From positions 33,700,854 through 33,764,853 of the forward strand of contig CM054116.1 in NCBI GenBank assembly GCA_028673005.1: a stretch of 64,000 bases of DNA, given 5' to 3'. Numbering within the stretch: position 1 is the first letter of the stretch; every line of letters starts with the position of its first letter. Positions 33,571 to 44,753 of the stretch are shown piece by piece. The notes beneath the pieces are model-generated. The model was not told the origin of the DNA. It did not search any database and saw only the letters and a list, made by a program, of their open reading frames with translations. The DNA is from Tanypteryx hageni. Taxonomy: Eukaryota; Arthropoda; Insecta; Odonata; Petaluridae. Both the position numbers and the translations under genes were made by a program.

Positions 33571-35574
33571 CAAACGATATTTTTCTCGATTTGAGGATAA
33601 TTTGATTTTAGCAATTTCTTCCGGAGCTCGATTATAAATTATGATGTAACCATCATATTTATTCCAGGATCCTCTTATAATTCCAATAATTTCATTTCTA
33701 CAGTGTATGTTTTCGCAAACAGTGGTTTGAGACTTGACATTAGCCATGAATAGGCTTACAAGATACTTCTTTAAATCGTAATACCTGACTGGAAAATAGT
33801 CAAGCTTTCCTTGCAATTTGTACCTCATCTGCATTTTAAATTAAGGGAGCAGCCTGCGAGCGGCGAGCCACACTGGCTAGCCCTGTTTTATATAACGTTC
33901 ATATATTATTGCACTAATATTTAAGAGGTTGAGAATAGGCTCTTCTTCTATGAATTGTGGCTTACCTTGGCTAATTTAGTAAAACAGTGGTTGGTATACG
34001 AAATTTTAATAATCGAATTTTTAAATTGAATTCATTTTCAAAGATTTTAAACCGATTTTTAAAATTTAAATTTAACCATTTTGGATTCTGTATCATCACC
34101 GAATTAATGCATATGCCGTGTTTGTAAGGTACATTTGAATCATTAATTCAGCCTAAAACACTTATATAAACAATTTCACGTATTATATCGAATTTGAGGC
34201 TATTGGCTTTTTTTAATCCACGAAATAAATTTCAGATGCATTAAGCACTGCAAAATTGTTCGTTGGTACATTAACCTTCGAACGGGGGGAAAATGTATAA
34301 TGTATCAGTCGCGTTTTTCGCCTCGGGTGCGATAGATTTATCTATTATAGTGTAAGCATAAACCCGTGTATGTACTGTGGGCTCAACGTTCGCAGTCGCG
34401 CGGGGTAACTCCGGAAGGTGAGTTGTCACTTGATATAAGGGAGATTGGAGAAGGGATGGATTGGGGTGGAGGGAGGGAGTGGAATGGCGCGGTGTTACCG
34501 TGGGAGTTAATTGATCTATCGCTCGTATCGATGCGTGTGGAAGTGGCGGCGGAATCACGCTTTGCCTTGTTTGTCGCCGCACTTACGCCGTCGCCTGGGA
34601 AACCGATCGCGGTGTAAGTGACACGAGGGCAGGCGGCACAAATGAATGAGAGGACGACGACTAACAGGGGCGCCGCCGCTGGGATGCGAGAAATGAGGCG
34701 GAGAGGAAGCATCGTGCGCACATGCGTGTTTTGTTCTTCATTTTGCAATTGCGTGCATGTGTTCGCGTGTACTGCTTGCGCGAGTAATGAAGTCTCTGAT
34801 CGAAATTACGGAGCATTATTCGATTAAATTCATAATTTATTTAAACTAATTTATATAAATAATATATATGAAGTTTTATTTTTCAAAGTTAGGCCTTGGT
34901 CTTTCGGATACAAGCTTTGCCCAAAGGGAATTTATTTTTTTTTAATAAAGAAAATTTTTAAATAAAGAAATATTTTTGCAAGGTTATTTTTTAATTAAGT
35001 ACTTGCTACCGGAGCCTTATTATTAACGTTAGGATGGACGGATTTAGGTTGCCATTTATTATAGGAAACTTTTTAATGCTTATAAAAATAGAGGTTATGT
35101 AATATATGTCTTGATATTTATCGTATGGCCATAGGTTCTCACGAAAGTATCACAGTATAATAATAAATTAATTTTGAGATTTACTAAATGTGAATCAGTT
35201 GACCATATCACAAATAATTCTATGATGTTCACTTGATGCCTACTATCAACGCAACAAAAATCATGAAAAAAAGACTGATACAAAGGAAATATTTCTCATT
35301 GTTCCTTAATTCGTTAATCGAATCCTGATGTACACGGAAAAATATGAATGATTACACTCAGCCTCCGTCCTAAGTAACCAATTACGAATCAAAATCCAGT
35401 GTTTATAAGCTCTTTCCTTCGTTTGTTCGTGAAAAAAATAATTTCGTGTGTAATGTGTGCGAATGTATTGAGGGAGTCGCCCCGAATAAACAAAACAGCA
35501 GCGGCAGCGCATCGCAGAAAATTTCACTCCCGCTTCTCCTTCCCACCCATTACGAAATCACGATGATGAAACGG

Positions 35575-35860
35575 AAGAAGGAACTCTCTCCCTCTTTCCC
35601 TCCTCACTCCCTCCTTCCTTCTTTCTCCCTCCTTCCCTCTCTCTCTCCTCCTCCTTCCCTCTATCTCCCTTCTTCCCTCACTATCTCCCTTCTTCCCTCT
35701 CTATCCTTCCCACTCTCTCTCTCTCTCCTTCCCTCTCAATTTCCCTTCTTCCCTCTCCCCCCCCTTCCCCCTCTCTCTCCCTCCTTCCCTCTCTCTCTCT
35801 CCCTCCTTCCATCTCTCTATCTCCTTTCCTTCCTCTCCTCCTCTCGCACCCAAAACTCCG
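35575..35860. repeat. Polypyrimidine tract, CTCCCTTC-type
   Basis: About 285 bp almost entirely C and T on the plus strand, built of irregular CTCCTTCCCTCT units. The Ser/Leu/Pro-rich plus frame (35446-35958) and the Arg/Glu/Gly-rich minus frame (35701-35931) across it are artefacts of composition. Confidence 0.85.
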
Positions 35861-36094
35861 CTAGTCCTGCGTTTATTTTTTCCTCGACCCCGGAGATTAC
35901 GGAGGAGAGGGGGAGGAGGAGAGATGGCCAACTACTCAACTTACTTTTAGAGCCATAAAAAGGCGGCAAACAAAAGCTGAGGTTTGCATTGGGGTAATGA
36001 GGATGTAGGATAGAGGATAAACAGCAGCGTGGTAGCGAGGAATCCAGGTAAATGGAGGGCGATGTTGATTGGCCGCTAAGGAGCGGAGCAGCGG

Positions 36095-36430
36095 TGATGT
36101 GGGGAGGAGAGGGTGGGAGGGAGGGAGAGGGATCGAAAGAGGGGCGGTGAGAGGCAGGCGGCTAGGGATGAGATAGGGTTAATGGGGCGTAATGGGGCGA
36201 GGTTTTGCGGCGACGGTGGTCGCGAGAGAGAGATGGAAGAGGGGAGATGAGGGAGGTAGGATAGATTAGAGCGCAAGTGGAGAAAGGTAGGGTTAGGTTA
36301 GCGCGAGAGGGAAAGGGGTGGAGATTGGGCGGAGATTGGGGCGTTGGGGGGAAAAGGCTATGGCGGAGAGGGAGTGAGGTGACGGAGAGAGAGAGTTGGG
36401 GAGCGAGAGATCGGAGGGAGGAGGCTAAGT
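36095..36430. repeat. Purine-rich tract
   Basis: The plus strand is strongly G/A-rich with repeated GGGAGAGGG and GAGAGAGAG blocks. It includes GGGTTAGGTTAG near 36282, too short to be telomeric. Confidence 0.7.
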
Positions 36431-37100
36431 GCTCATTAGACGTGCCATCCGCTGCCAATGGAAACGGGTGAACTCCATATTCTCTTAACATCAGATACAA
36501 GCAATGCAAGAACCCTCCGTTCGAACGTGAACCCGGTGTCGCGTCCCTCACTGTATTAGAGCGATACGATGTCCTCTTGGACCGCATTTGTGGAATCAAG
36601 AGCGTGCGGTCAGAGGGCGCAAAACGAACTCGCTCAGGATAATAATTATACATTTTTATTGAATAACTGTGCCATAGGAGCATTTCAACGGTTGGAAGAG
36701 TTTTTGCATATTATATTACACCAGTTTTTCTTGACATTCCCAATCTTCTCAATGCGGATTATAGTTCGTAAACCGATAAAAATGAAATCTATATATAAAC
36801 TTATAATTTTATTCAAATTCTCACATTACCATGGCTTTAAAATAATACTCTATCTGCAAATAGCTGTCCTTAAAAATCTTATCGTAATCTGGGAAAAATA
36901 TATTTTCACTGAAAGTTTTAAACAGTGACGTACCGGGACGTACTGGGACTTTAATTTTGTTTTGGCGAGAGAGGCTACACATTTTCTGGTAGGCTACTGA
37001 TTTTAAAATAATAATAAAACGTTTGCTCTGATATGTGTTTATGCATCTAAAACCAAATATATATATATAACAGCTTACGGAAAAGGAAAGGTAAAATGAA

Positions 37101-37440
37101 TATATGGATGTCAACAAGGTGTTGGGATGAGGAAACCCAGTGAACACTCACCAATCAGACGACTTCAGGTTGGCGAGGCACCGGGGATGTCGGAGCGACA
37201 CACGTAAAAGAACACTAAAACACAGAAACATCACAAACGTAGAAGCTTTCGGAACTACTCCTTCTTCAGCTACAGAGATAGAGTAGTTCCGAAAGCTTCT
37301 ATGTTTGTGATGTTTCTGTGTTTTAGTGTTCTTTTACGTGTGTCGCTCCGACATCCCCGGTGACTCGCCAACCTGAAGTCGTCCGATTGGTGAGTGTTCA
37401 CTGGGTATCCTCATCCCAACACCTTATTGACATCCATATA
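37101..37440. mobile_element. PLE-like foldback, family 2 (near-perfect palindrome)
   Basis: Arms 37101-37260 and 37281-37440 are 160 bp each, inverted, collinear without indels and over 90 percent alike by eye; the loop is 20 bp. The left arm, read on the minus strand, continues into the loop to give a complete hammerhead-like core, while the right arm lacks the CTGAAGA half. The structure fits a PLE truncated inside its own pLTR, leaving two inverted pLTR pieces. It abuts a TA microsatellite and the second Helitron copy. Confidence 0.65.
37236..37276 (-). ncRNA. Hammerhead-like motif in foldback
   Basis: Minus strand: GTAG (stem I), CTGAAGA (37269-37263), one unpaired A, stem II GGA/TCC around GTAGT, GAAA (37250-37247), stem III AG/CT with no loop, U as cleavage base, then CTAC, which pairs with GTAG. 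The core is complete. Stems II and III are short, so folding as a monomer may be weak, as is known for PLE ribozymes. Confidence 0.6.
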
Positions 37441-37461
37441 TATATATATATATATATATAT
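37441..37461. repeat. (TA)n microsatellite
   Basis: Ten TA units join the foldback to the Helitron copy. Similar short TA runs also lie left of the foldback near 37058. Confidence 0.85.
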
Positions 37462-38132
37462 AACATTTTCCAGGCGGCGACAAAGCGACAAAAATTTCTT
37501 AATTGTTATCCTCTTCAAAGGGAGATAGCCACGTAAAGATTAATGCAAGAAAAATCCACGCCGTGGCGCGCCGTAGAGGAAGAACAGCCAACGCCAAGAT
37601 AAAGGATACAAATGGATTTATGCCTAAATATAGTCTATGAATACTTTTAAAGGGTCAAATGATTTTTAAGAAATATTAGAACATTGTTAACTTTCACCAA
37701 TAACATTGAAAGATTTATTGCAACATAAATCGATACATTTACTAACATTTTTTCGATAACCAAGATGTTGTTTATTGTTTGCGTTTTGTATTGACATAAT
37801 CCACATAATTTTATTGCTCCTTTAAAGGTTTCGGTGCATCTACCCATGTGAATATTAATTAAGACGTTAATGCGTAATTATATTAATGGTAAAAGTTTAC
37901 AATACAATACAAAATAGTAAATGTTAATGTAAACATCCCTTGCGTAATTAAGGAATGGGGAACGTTTGATATACTTGGAGTACCCAACATCAAAAGTAAG
38001 TAAATTTCAAAATTTATTGTATTAGTTTTATTGTAACATGACATCAAAGGTGATATATCAATAAAAATAATAAATATCGTTTGCCGTTTAAAAGAAGATT
38101 CTTTCCCGAGTGAAGCCGGGCGTTTCAGCCAG
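37462..38132 (+). mobile_element. Helitron, copy 2 (5'-truncated, 671 bp)
   Basis: Collinear with 29424-29557 and 30254-30797 of copy 1, from AACATTTTCCAGGCGGC to the 3' terminus CCCGAGTGAAGCCGGGC, then GTTTCAGCCAG followed by T. The CCCG/CGGG pair of the 3' hairpin is intact here. The 5' part is missing, replaced by the microsatellite. It lacks the family B segment, so that segment was either inserted into copy 1 or lost from this one. Confidence 0.7.
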
Positions 38133-38209
38133 TATCATCATCATTATATATAGACGTTCCTTACAGAGGAGGAGGAGGATATAACATACATATAGGAGGA
38201 TACTAATGT

Positions 38210-38700
38210 TTAGGCACTTCCAGATGAGCTGGAGATTCGAAATATTTTTCATAGGTAGGATTTTGTGCAAAACCGACTAGAAAAAACGAAAATCTTGAAA
38301 AAGTGCAACAATGCGGCCGTTAAAAATTCGCAATTGTTTAAACAAAATTTCAAGGTTTATCTATTTTCAAATGTGCTACGAAGTTGAAATTTTTTTTATA
38401 AGTAGAATTCTTAAAAAAACGAAATAGGGATTATACAATTTTGATATTTTAATTTGTTTGGCAGTTAAAAATTCTTAAAGTTTAAACAAATAGATAACTG
38501 TTTAGGTGCTACGGGATGAGCTAGGAAGCTGAAATTTTCAAATTATTTACAGAGTAGTGAATTTGCACAAATAAACATATCAATTTTACCATGTATGAAT
38601 TGCGGCGGCCGTTAAAAATCATTTAATTTTAATGAATTTCTAGAAGTGCTACAACTTTAAAATTTGGCTAAATTGTGTAGCATTAGTACCCCATAATGGA
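38210..38700. repeat. Diverged tandem array, ~145-bp period
   Basis: GCGGCCGTTAAAAATTC at 38313 recurs as GGCAGTTAAAAATTC at about 38460 and GCGGCCGTTAAAAATC at about 38604. A second marker, GTGCTACG...GAAATTTT, occurs near 38372, 38511 and 38647. Spacing is 136-150 bp. The unit differs from that of the array at 28.4 kb. Confidence 0.55.
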
Positions 38701-40385
38701 GAAAGTGTAAAATTTTTAAAATTGCAACATTTGGGGATTGTTTTAAACTTTTATTTTTACATGCGGGAAAAACGAAAATCGCTGCGGAGATGAAATCTTT
38801 AGAATTAAAAGACTATTTGTAATGATGAAATGTCTGTCTGAAAAATGAATGTTTTTTTATTATTTTTAGTGTGATACATATTTATTATCGCGTTGGTTTA
38901 TTTACGAGTTTAGATCTTGGTATATGGTGATTTTTTTAAGCACATGCAGTATGCAAGCATCGACAACTCGTATTATAAACTACTAGGTACTATATTTCTC
39001 TCTATTGATTGGTTAATGGTTTAAATAACGACATTATAACAATATATAACAAATTATTACTAGTATTATTTTATATTAGTTCAAAATCCCGTCAATATGA
39101 TGGGTATTCGTGGATTAAATATTATATTTAAGGCATTTCCCATTCTTCCACTTTTTCTTTTTTCCATTCTCGTCCATCATATTTAAGTTTGTATTTGATT
39201 ATTCCCGATTTTTCGACATTTCATAAAGAGGTTGCTATGGTAATTGTTATTAATTGTAATTTTTTAATTGTTAATCTCGGCTTTTTGCTTTATTGGACTC
39301 TGGCTTTCAAGTGCAATTACACAGGTTACAATGAAAAAATTATGAAGACAAAAACCGATTGAAAGTTTGTTTGAAAATTTTCATGTAAATTTAAAACAAA
39401 TAAGCACGTAGCGTAAAAACTTTAAGTCAGAAACGACTCCAATGCATTGTAATGATGGAAAACTCAACATTTCAAATAGGAAGATACTCCACGCGTATAT
39501 TGAAAGTATCTTTTCGTTTGCAAAATTTATTGGGCAGTTTAAAGCAAATTACTACATTGACAATGATTATGATTAATTTCTTTCGATAATTAAGCAAGAT
39601 ATTTGACGCATGGCTGGTGCATTTATAGTGATTTCAAAAAATGTGTGAATTAAAAAAGCTACTTACTAACAATAAGTTCTTTCGTCGTCAAGGTAAACAA
39701 AACAAAAAGCTAATTAAAATATTAGCGGTCGTATGTTCGTTCGCATTTCTTCCACGCCTTAGAAGTGGCACTGCAGTAAACAAACCTATCGTTCAAATTA
39801 AGCCATCATTACTTCCCTTTCGATTAAAATACATTCGAAATATATAAGAAGAGTTCTCACAATTGATTTCAAATACAATATCAAAGTTCATGTCATTGCT
39901 TTTAGATATAGACGTAATTTTGCTAGATCAGCAACAATGCCGTCGCCCTTGACGACGAAATTTTTTCGTCTAAAATGTAGTCAAATTTTCGTGTTAGTAA
40001 GAGTTTGTGGAACGATTCGACGCGTATTCGAAAATCGGTGGCTGGAAAATGGATATCCGTTCTTTTAGGCGTCGTTTGGTGCAAGTCTCGTATTCATATC
40101 GCAATTCTAAGTGATTTTAAAATGCAAATGAAAAATGTGCTGCAACTGTGAAAACGTGCCAACACACAGAAAGAAAGACAGAATTCTCTTTAATATATGT
40201 AATAGATTTACAGAGTTACCATTGCGACATATTTATTTATCACCACAAATATTCGTGGATAATTCTACGATAATATTTACATCCTCTTTCTATTTCAACG
40301 ATTGATTATGTTCGTAATTATAATTATTATCTCCAACCCAATGGGAGATTCCATGCTTGGATTCTGCTACCATAACCCCTCTAAT
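38701..40385. other. AT-rich, nothing recognised
   Basis: No coding signal or repeat boundary was found. Confidence 0.45.
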
Positions 40386-40910
40386 CATCTTTAAAACTTC
40401 TTCTCAGTTCCTCCACCTCACTCTCCCTCCTTCCTCCTCTTTCTACTCCTTCCCATCCGCTCCTCTCTACACCACAACTCCTTCTCACTCCCATCTCCCA
40501 TTGCAGAATCCGTGTTGACACAAGCTGCCGCTACGGCGTTGGTGGTTTTTGTAAGTACGCCACGGTGAAAGGGTTGCGCTTCCCGATCGTCTTTTTTTCC
40601 CGTTCACAACTCCTCCCCTTCTCCCACGTTCTCATCCTCTTTAACTTCCTCACCCCTTTCTATGCTCAGCAACATCTCTGGCTACCACATCACGCTAAGT
40701 ACCCTCCATGCATTTGTTTGCTTTCGTGTGCTTATTTCCCACCCCTCCTTCGCCACCCTTCCCTCCCGCTTCCCTTCCTCCCCCCTTCTGCTTATCTTTG
40801 AAAGAGCCTCCGTCACTCTCTTGCGGTTCTCCCCCCTCTCCATCCCCGTTCCCACCCTCCCTCTCTCTCTCTCTTTCCCTTACACTCTCTCCGCTTTCCT
40901 CCTTGTCATC
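40386..40910. repeat. Pyrimidine-rich tracts
   Basis: The plus strand is C/T-rich at about 40386-40503 and 40738-40912. The first tract directly precedes the splice-acceptor-like site at 40506. Confidence 0.7.
40507..40550 (+). other. Candidate internal exon (44 nt), unproven
   Basis: Long polypyrimidine sequence ends in CCCATTGCAG, and the 44 nt are followed by GTAAGTAC, both close to ideal splice sites. Two frames are open; one reads IRVDTSCRYGVGGF, the other SVLTQAAATALVVF. The first has phases compatible with candidates at 228-294 and 42384-42492. I do not recognise the protein. Confidence 0.3.
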
Positions 40911-41117
40911 GTCCAAAAGTGCTTTTAATGGCGAGTGATTCTTATTTCCTCGGCCTCGCCGCCGAATGTGTTGTATCCTTATTTTGGCATTCGTGAGCAC
41001 CAGTTTGCCCAGGAAGTGGAAGTGGAGGTTCAAGTTAATAGCGCTGTCCAAAAACACAAGTGGAGTGTAAATATGGAAGGGGTGGAGGGCTTAATGCGAG
41101 CCAGTTCTAATCGCTAG

Positions 41118-42054
41118 GTTACGCAGCATGTGGGTATCGGAGGATTAACTCGACTAATCTTAACTCTCGTTTCAGAGCTGAAGGGTCAAATGTCGAATAA
41201 TTTAATCCGTTGCATAAAAAGTCCTTCTACTTAAATGATCGGGATAAGTTTTTTCGAATAGTTTACAAAAACAAACGCTAAACCTTAATGCCTTATTTTT
41301 ACGGCCCCTTCATTCTTCGGTTTATTAGGTTATATACTGGTTATAATTGACATAAATTCTAAATGAATTAGGTAATGTAGTGAAATGGTAGAGTGGATAT
41401 AAAGATTCAGTTATCATACAGCTATTTGCATCATACTTGCAAGTTCAATTATTCTCATCTTTAAGGATAATTATCTGCCAGACATCATTATTACCACAGA
41501 GAAAAAAATATTATCCTCTTTTCGTAGCAGATGCGTGATCACCTCATTCATAAGCTTCGAACCGGAATGGCACGTAAAGCCAATTTTCACAAAATATTAT
41601 ATCCTTTCCATTCTCGTTTATTAGTGGATTTTTAAAAATAAAGTAACCAATTTTTGGTGGCTGTATATACTAGACAACCAATATACACAAGAAACGACGA
41701 CATATAATGACGTCTAGATGTATTACAAATTCGGCTGTGCCCACCCTTTATTTATGCATTGAAGTATTAAATTTAGATGAAATCTTTTCTTGTAGATTAG
41801 ATATTCAAAATTAACTAGTTAGTTTATGCTTTCTAGAACTTAGTTAATCATTGATTCTGGTTAATTTCTCTTTCATTTCTTACGTCTAACAGAAATTGCT
41901 TTCATATCTTTCTCTTAATAAACATAATGTATTCACTTTTCCCACTGAGAAAAAAGTTACTGCGGGACAATCTTGCCGAAGAGATGTAATCACATTAAAA
42001 CCATATTTTATTGAATTGTTTTGCGTTTTGCGTAATGATACATTTTCCTTTGTA
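41118..42054. other. AT-rich, nothing recognised
   Basis: No gene, repeat or element end identified. Confidence 0.4.
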
Positions 42055-42215
42055 GAGGGGTGGTTAGCGTGTCTGGCTCCCAATGCTAGGGTCGCGGGTT
42101 CGAATCACTGCCTAGGGCATGGCTGTATGTGTTCGTCTTTGTTAAAGTTATTGCGCTCATTGTAAAAGGCCGTTAACGGCTGTTTATGAGCTAAAATAAA
42201 TAAATAAAAAATAAA
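42055..42215 (+). mobile_element. tRNA-derived SINE
   Basis: The head is tRNA-like: GTGGTTAGCGTG at 42060-42071 fits a Pol III A box, and GGTTCGAATC at 42097-42106 fits a B box, with normal spacing. A tRNA-unrelated body follows, containing GGCCGTTAACGGC. It ends in an A-rich tail (TAAAATAAATAAATAAAAA). It would be transcribed by RNA polymerase III and copied by a LINE. Target duplication not clear. Confidence 0.8.
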
Positions 42216-42383
42216 AATTTGCAATTCCATATTTTAATGCCTTTTAAATTAATCGGTGCAATTTTCAATAATTGGAAAAAATATCAGGTCGCAATACACG
42301 GCGCAATTGCAGTATTTGAAACCCATTGAATCAGTGAGATGAATTTAGAGGAAATAGAATGTTAAAATTCCTCTCTTTTTCAG

Positions 42384-42492
42384 CGGCGCAACTATCGCTG
42401 TGGAAGGCGCGCAATGAGCACAGGCGCACCGTGCATTCGGGAGCCCACTTAGAAGCATCGATGGAACAGCAGGCGGTGCACCTGCCACGGAC
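42384..42492 (+). other. Candidate exon (109 nt), unproven
   Basis: CCTCTCTTTTTCAG precedes it. The stretch is clearly GC-richer than its AT-rich surroundings and one frame is open throughout: AQLSLWKARNEHRR, then HSGAHLEASMEQQAVHLPR. A donor-like GTAAAT follows at 493; if read through, the frame stops at TAA (494-496), so it could be an internal or a last exon. Entry phase fits the exon at 40507. Protein not recognised. Confidence 0.35.
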
Positions 42493-42499
42493 GTAAATA

Positions 42500-44011
42500 T
42501 CACGAAGGCGCAATATTTGAAGGGTAAACTGTTTTGGTTTTTTTATATACAGATACATTTAATTCACTACATTAGTTAAACCCGTTTAATTTCCTGTACC
42601 ACCGGACAAATATTTGTATAAAAAATACAACATTTAGGAATTGATGAACTACCTTCGGAAGTGGGAAATAATATCTTCCAATTCTTCAATGTTGCAAGGA
42701 ATTTATCGATCACATCCCTTAGTAACCTTTCTCTGGGAAGTACGGAATGCCCGTTTTCGAAGAAAATAAACCTTTTTGTTCAAATAAACACTTATTAAGA
42801 AAAACTATACAATAGTTTCCCAAGAAATATTCACATTTAAAATAATTAATATTGTATTATGCTATACTTACTTATATTTGTTGTTATTTAATTTGAATGA
42901 CATTTAAATTCATCTAATAATAACTTAATTACAAAGGACTCATGATAGCTAAAGGTGCTTTCGTAAATGAATGTCGATGTTAAATTCATCATCGACGTAG
43001 AGGCAAATACTCCATCAATGGTTAGTTCTGTTAATGCTTTGAATAAATATCAGTTATTTGTGACAGCATAATACAACACCACCGAAGAAAATACTTCTCT
43101 TTCTCAAATTTCAAATTGTTCTAAATGTCTGTAAAACTTTCCTGGAATGTGCTTAATTCCGTAGACTTCAATGTAACATTTGTTAAATCATCTCAGCTTT
43201 CCACCACCTAAATATCAAATTTACAGCATAAATAAATTGTTTATGGTATTGATTAAAAGTTTTGTCATTTTCCAATGTTAGCGCCTTCTAACTTTGGAAA
43301 TACAAAGTAATGGAGGATTTTAAAATATGAATAGTAATATTTTATTAGTACCTACTCAACCAAAAAATAATTTTTCAGCTATATCTTAAAACAAAAAAAG
43401 TTGACTGTCTACATGCAGACAGAAGAACGGATGACAGAGCGACAAAAATAGCTTGCTTTTTACATTTCTGAAAATGAGCTAAAACGAATAAAATTTCTTG
43501 AAATCAAAATTATTAATAATCATCTTCATTTCACTAGTAAATTAAATCTGACAGAGTTGAAAGAATGACATCAGGTTTATCACTTCTTTGGATACAAAAT
43601 GAAAAACCTAAATATAAGGTACGTGCAAAGTTATAGAGTTTTCCGGAAGTTATAAAAAAACTACTAAAAGGCTTTTAAAGTATTTTTGTACTTTGGTCAT
43701 ATTTTATAATGTTATATGAGAGATGCTGACTTAGGGTTAAAGTCATTTTTTTCTAAAAATGAAAGTGTATTCAAAATAAAAGTATTTGTAATCCACTTTC
43801 CGAATTTGCATATGATCCCATTGGTGGCTAGTTACGCTACATCTCCTATTTGTCTCTTGAAGCACGCGATAGTTTCAGCCATCACTCAATGGTCAAACAG
43901 CTGATTGAAATCCATGCGGCTAGGATCGGCGCCACCTTTTATGGGTTCCTGTTCCAAAACATTTGGCGGGACACGCTACTTCATAAATTTAGGGATAATA
44001 ATTAGCTCATG
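42500..44011. other. AT-rich, nothing recognised
   Basis: TACATGCAGACAGAAGAACGG near 43410 is the only transposon-like phrase. No gene was seen. Confidence 0.4.
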
Positions 44012-44019
44012 CTCTAAGT

Positions 44020-44744
44020 CAGAGGTTCCCAACCTTATACCTATCGTGCGCCATTTTCCATGGCCAAAGTGTCAATGCGCCACTTATTTTAGCACTAAGC
44101 ATGATATAAGTAAATATAAGGATATGATAAAAATAAATCTTATCTTCAATGCGATCTTTGGTGTAATTTCAACTCCGCCAACTTGTCTATATCGGGTTGT
44201 AAATTTTTGTTGAAAGTAGCAGCAGATTTTCTAGATTAGTGTCAATGAGTCGTGAGCATTGTATGTTTTTATTAAGTTTCATGGATGAAAGTGTGAACTT
44301 GTTCACACGCGTATGAGCTTGTAAATCGACAGATGTCACTCTGAGCAAAGTTGTGGAATTCGCTCGCGAGACAACAAAATGACTAATTTTTAGAAGTCGA
44401 TCCATGATGATTAAACAATGGTGGGAAGAGGATAGAACACTTTGCATGTGTCGGGTGGAATTTTCGGGTACCTGAGCCATTAGACATGACAGGGTGTCCT
44501 CACAATCACTCGGCCGCCGAATTCTTCACTTTCAAACACATTCATTCATTCAAAACTCACTAACTTAACCGATATATCGATATAAAATACAATAAAATGT
44601 TGAGATCATTGTTTTAAATCCCAAGTATTCGTCAACTGGGAAAAACGGAATGATCGTATAAATTGTTTTTAGCGCCGTGCGCCAAATATGAGAGGCGCAT
44701 GCGCCAAAAGTGGCGCATGCGCCATGAATGGTTGGGCACCACTA
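44020..44744. mobile_element. hAT MITE (725 bp)
   Basis: The left end CAGAGGTTCCCAACC and inverted right end TAGTGGTGCCCAACC match at most positions and are of hAT type. Flanking 8-mers CTCTAAGT (44012-44019) and ATCTAAGT (44745-44752) match at 7 of 8. Subterminal GCGCC/GGCGC palindromes occur near both ends. No transposase. A LINE remnant starts right after its right target duplication. Confidence 0.8.
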
Positions 44745-44753
44745 ATCTAAGTA

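Larger units (their letters stand above)
33571..37100. other. No gene recognised; CpG-rich patch and long asymmetric tracts
   Basis: A 97-codon minus frame (33541-33834) runs into the foldback arm and matches nothing I know. From about 34366 to 34700 the sequence is CpG-rich and contains two donor-like sites, GAAG|GTGAGT at 34421 and GGT|GTAAGT at 34614, so an exon or promoter is possible but unproven. A pyrimidine tract (35575-35860) and a purine tract (36095-36430) follow. Confidence 0.4.

Noticed and set aside
33541..33834. 97-codon minus frame next to the PLE foldback as a PLE gene
   Set aside because: It lacks GIY-YIG or RT motifs and its end is simply foldback-arm sequence.
36282..36300. 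TTAGG-like units (also near 20575)
   Set aside because: Only two units, far too short to be an interstitial telomeric array.
42060..42135. Genuine tRNA gene
   Set aside because: A and B boxes are present but no acceptor stem or cloverleaf closes, and the body and A-rich tail fit a SINE.
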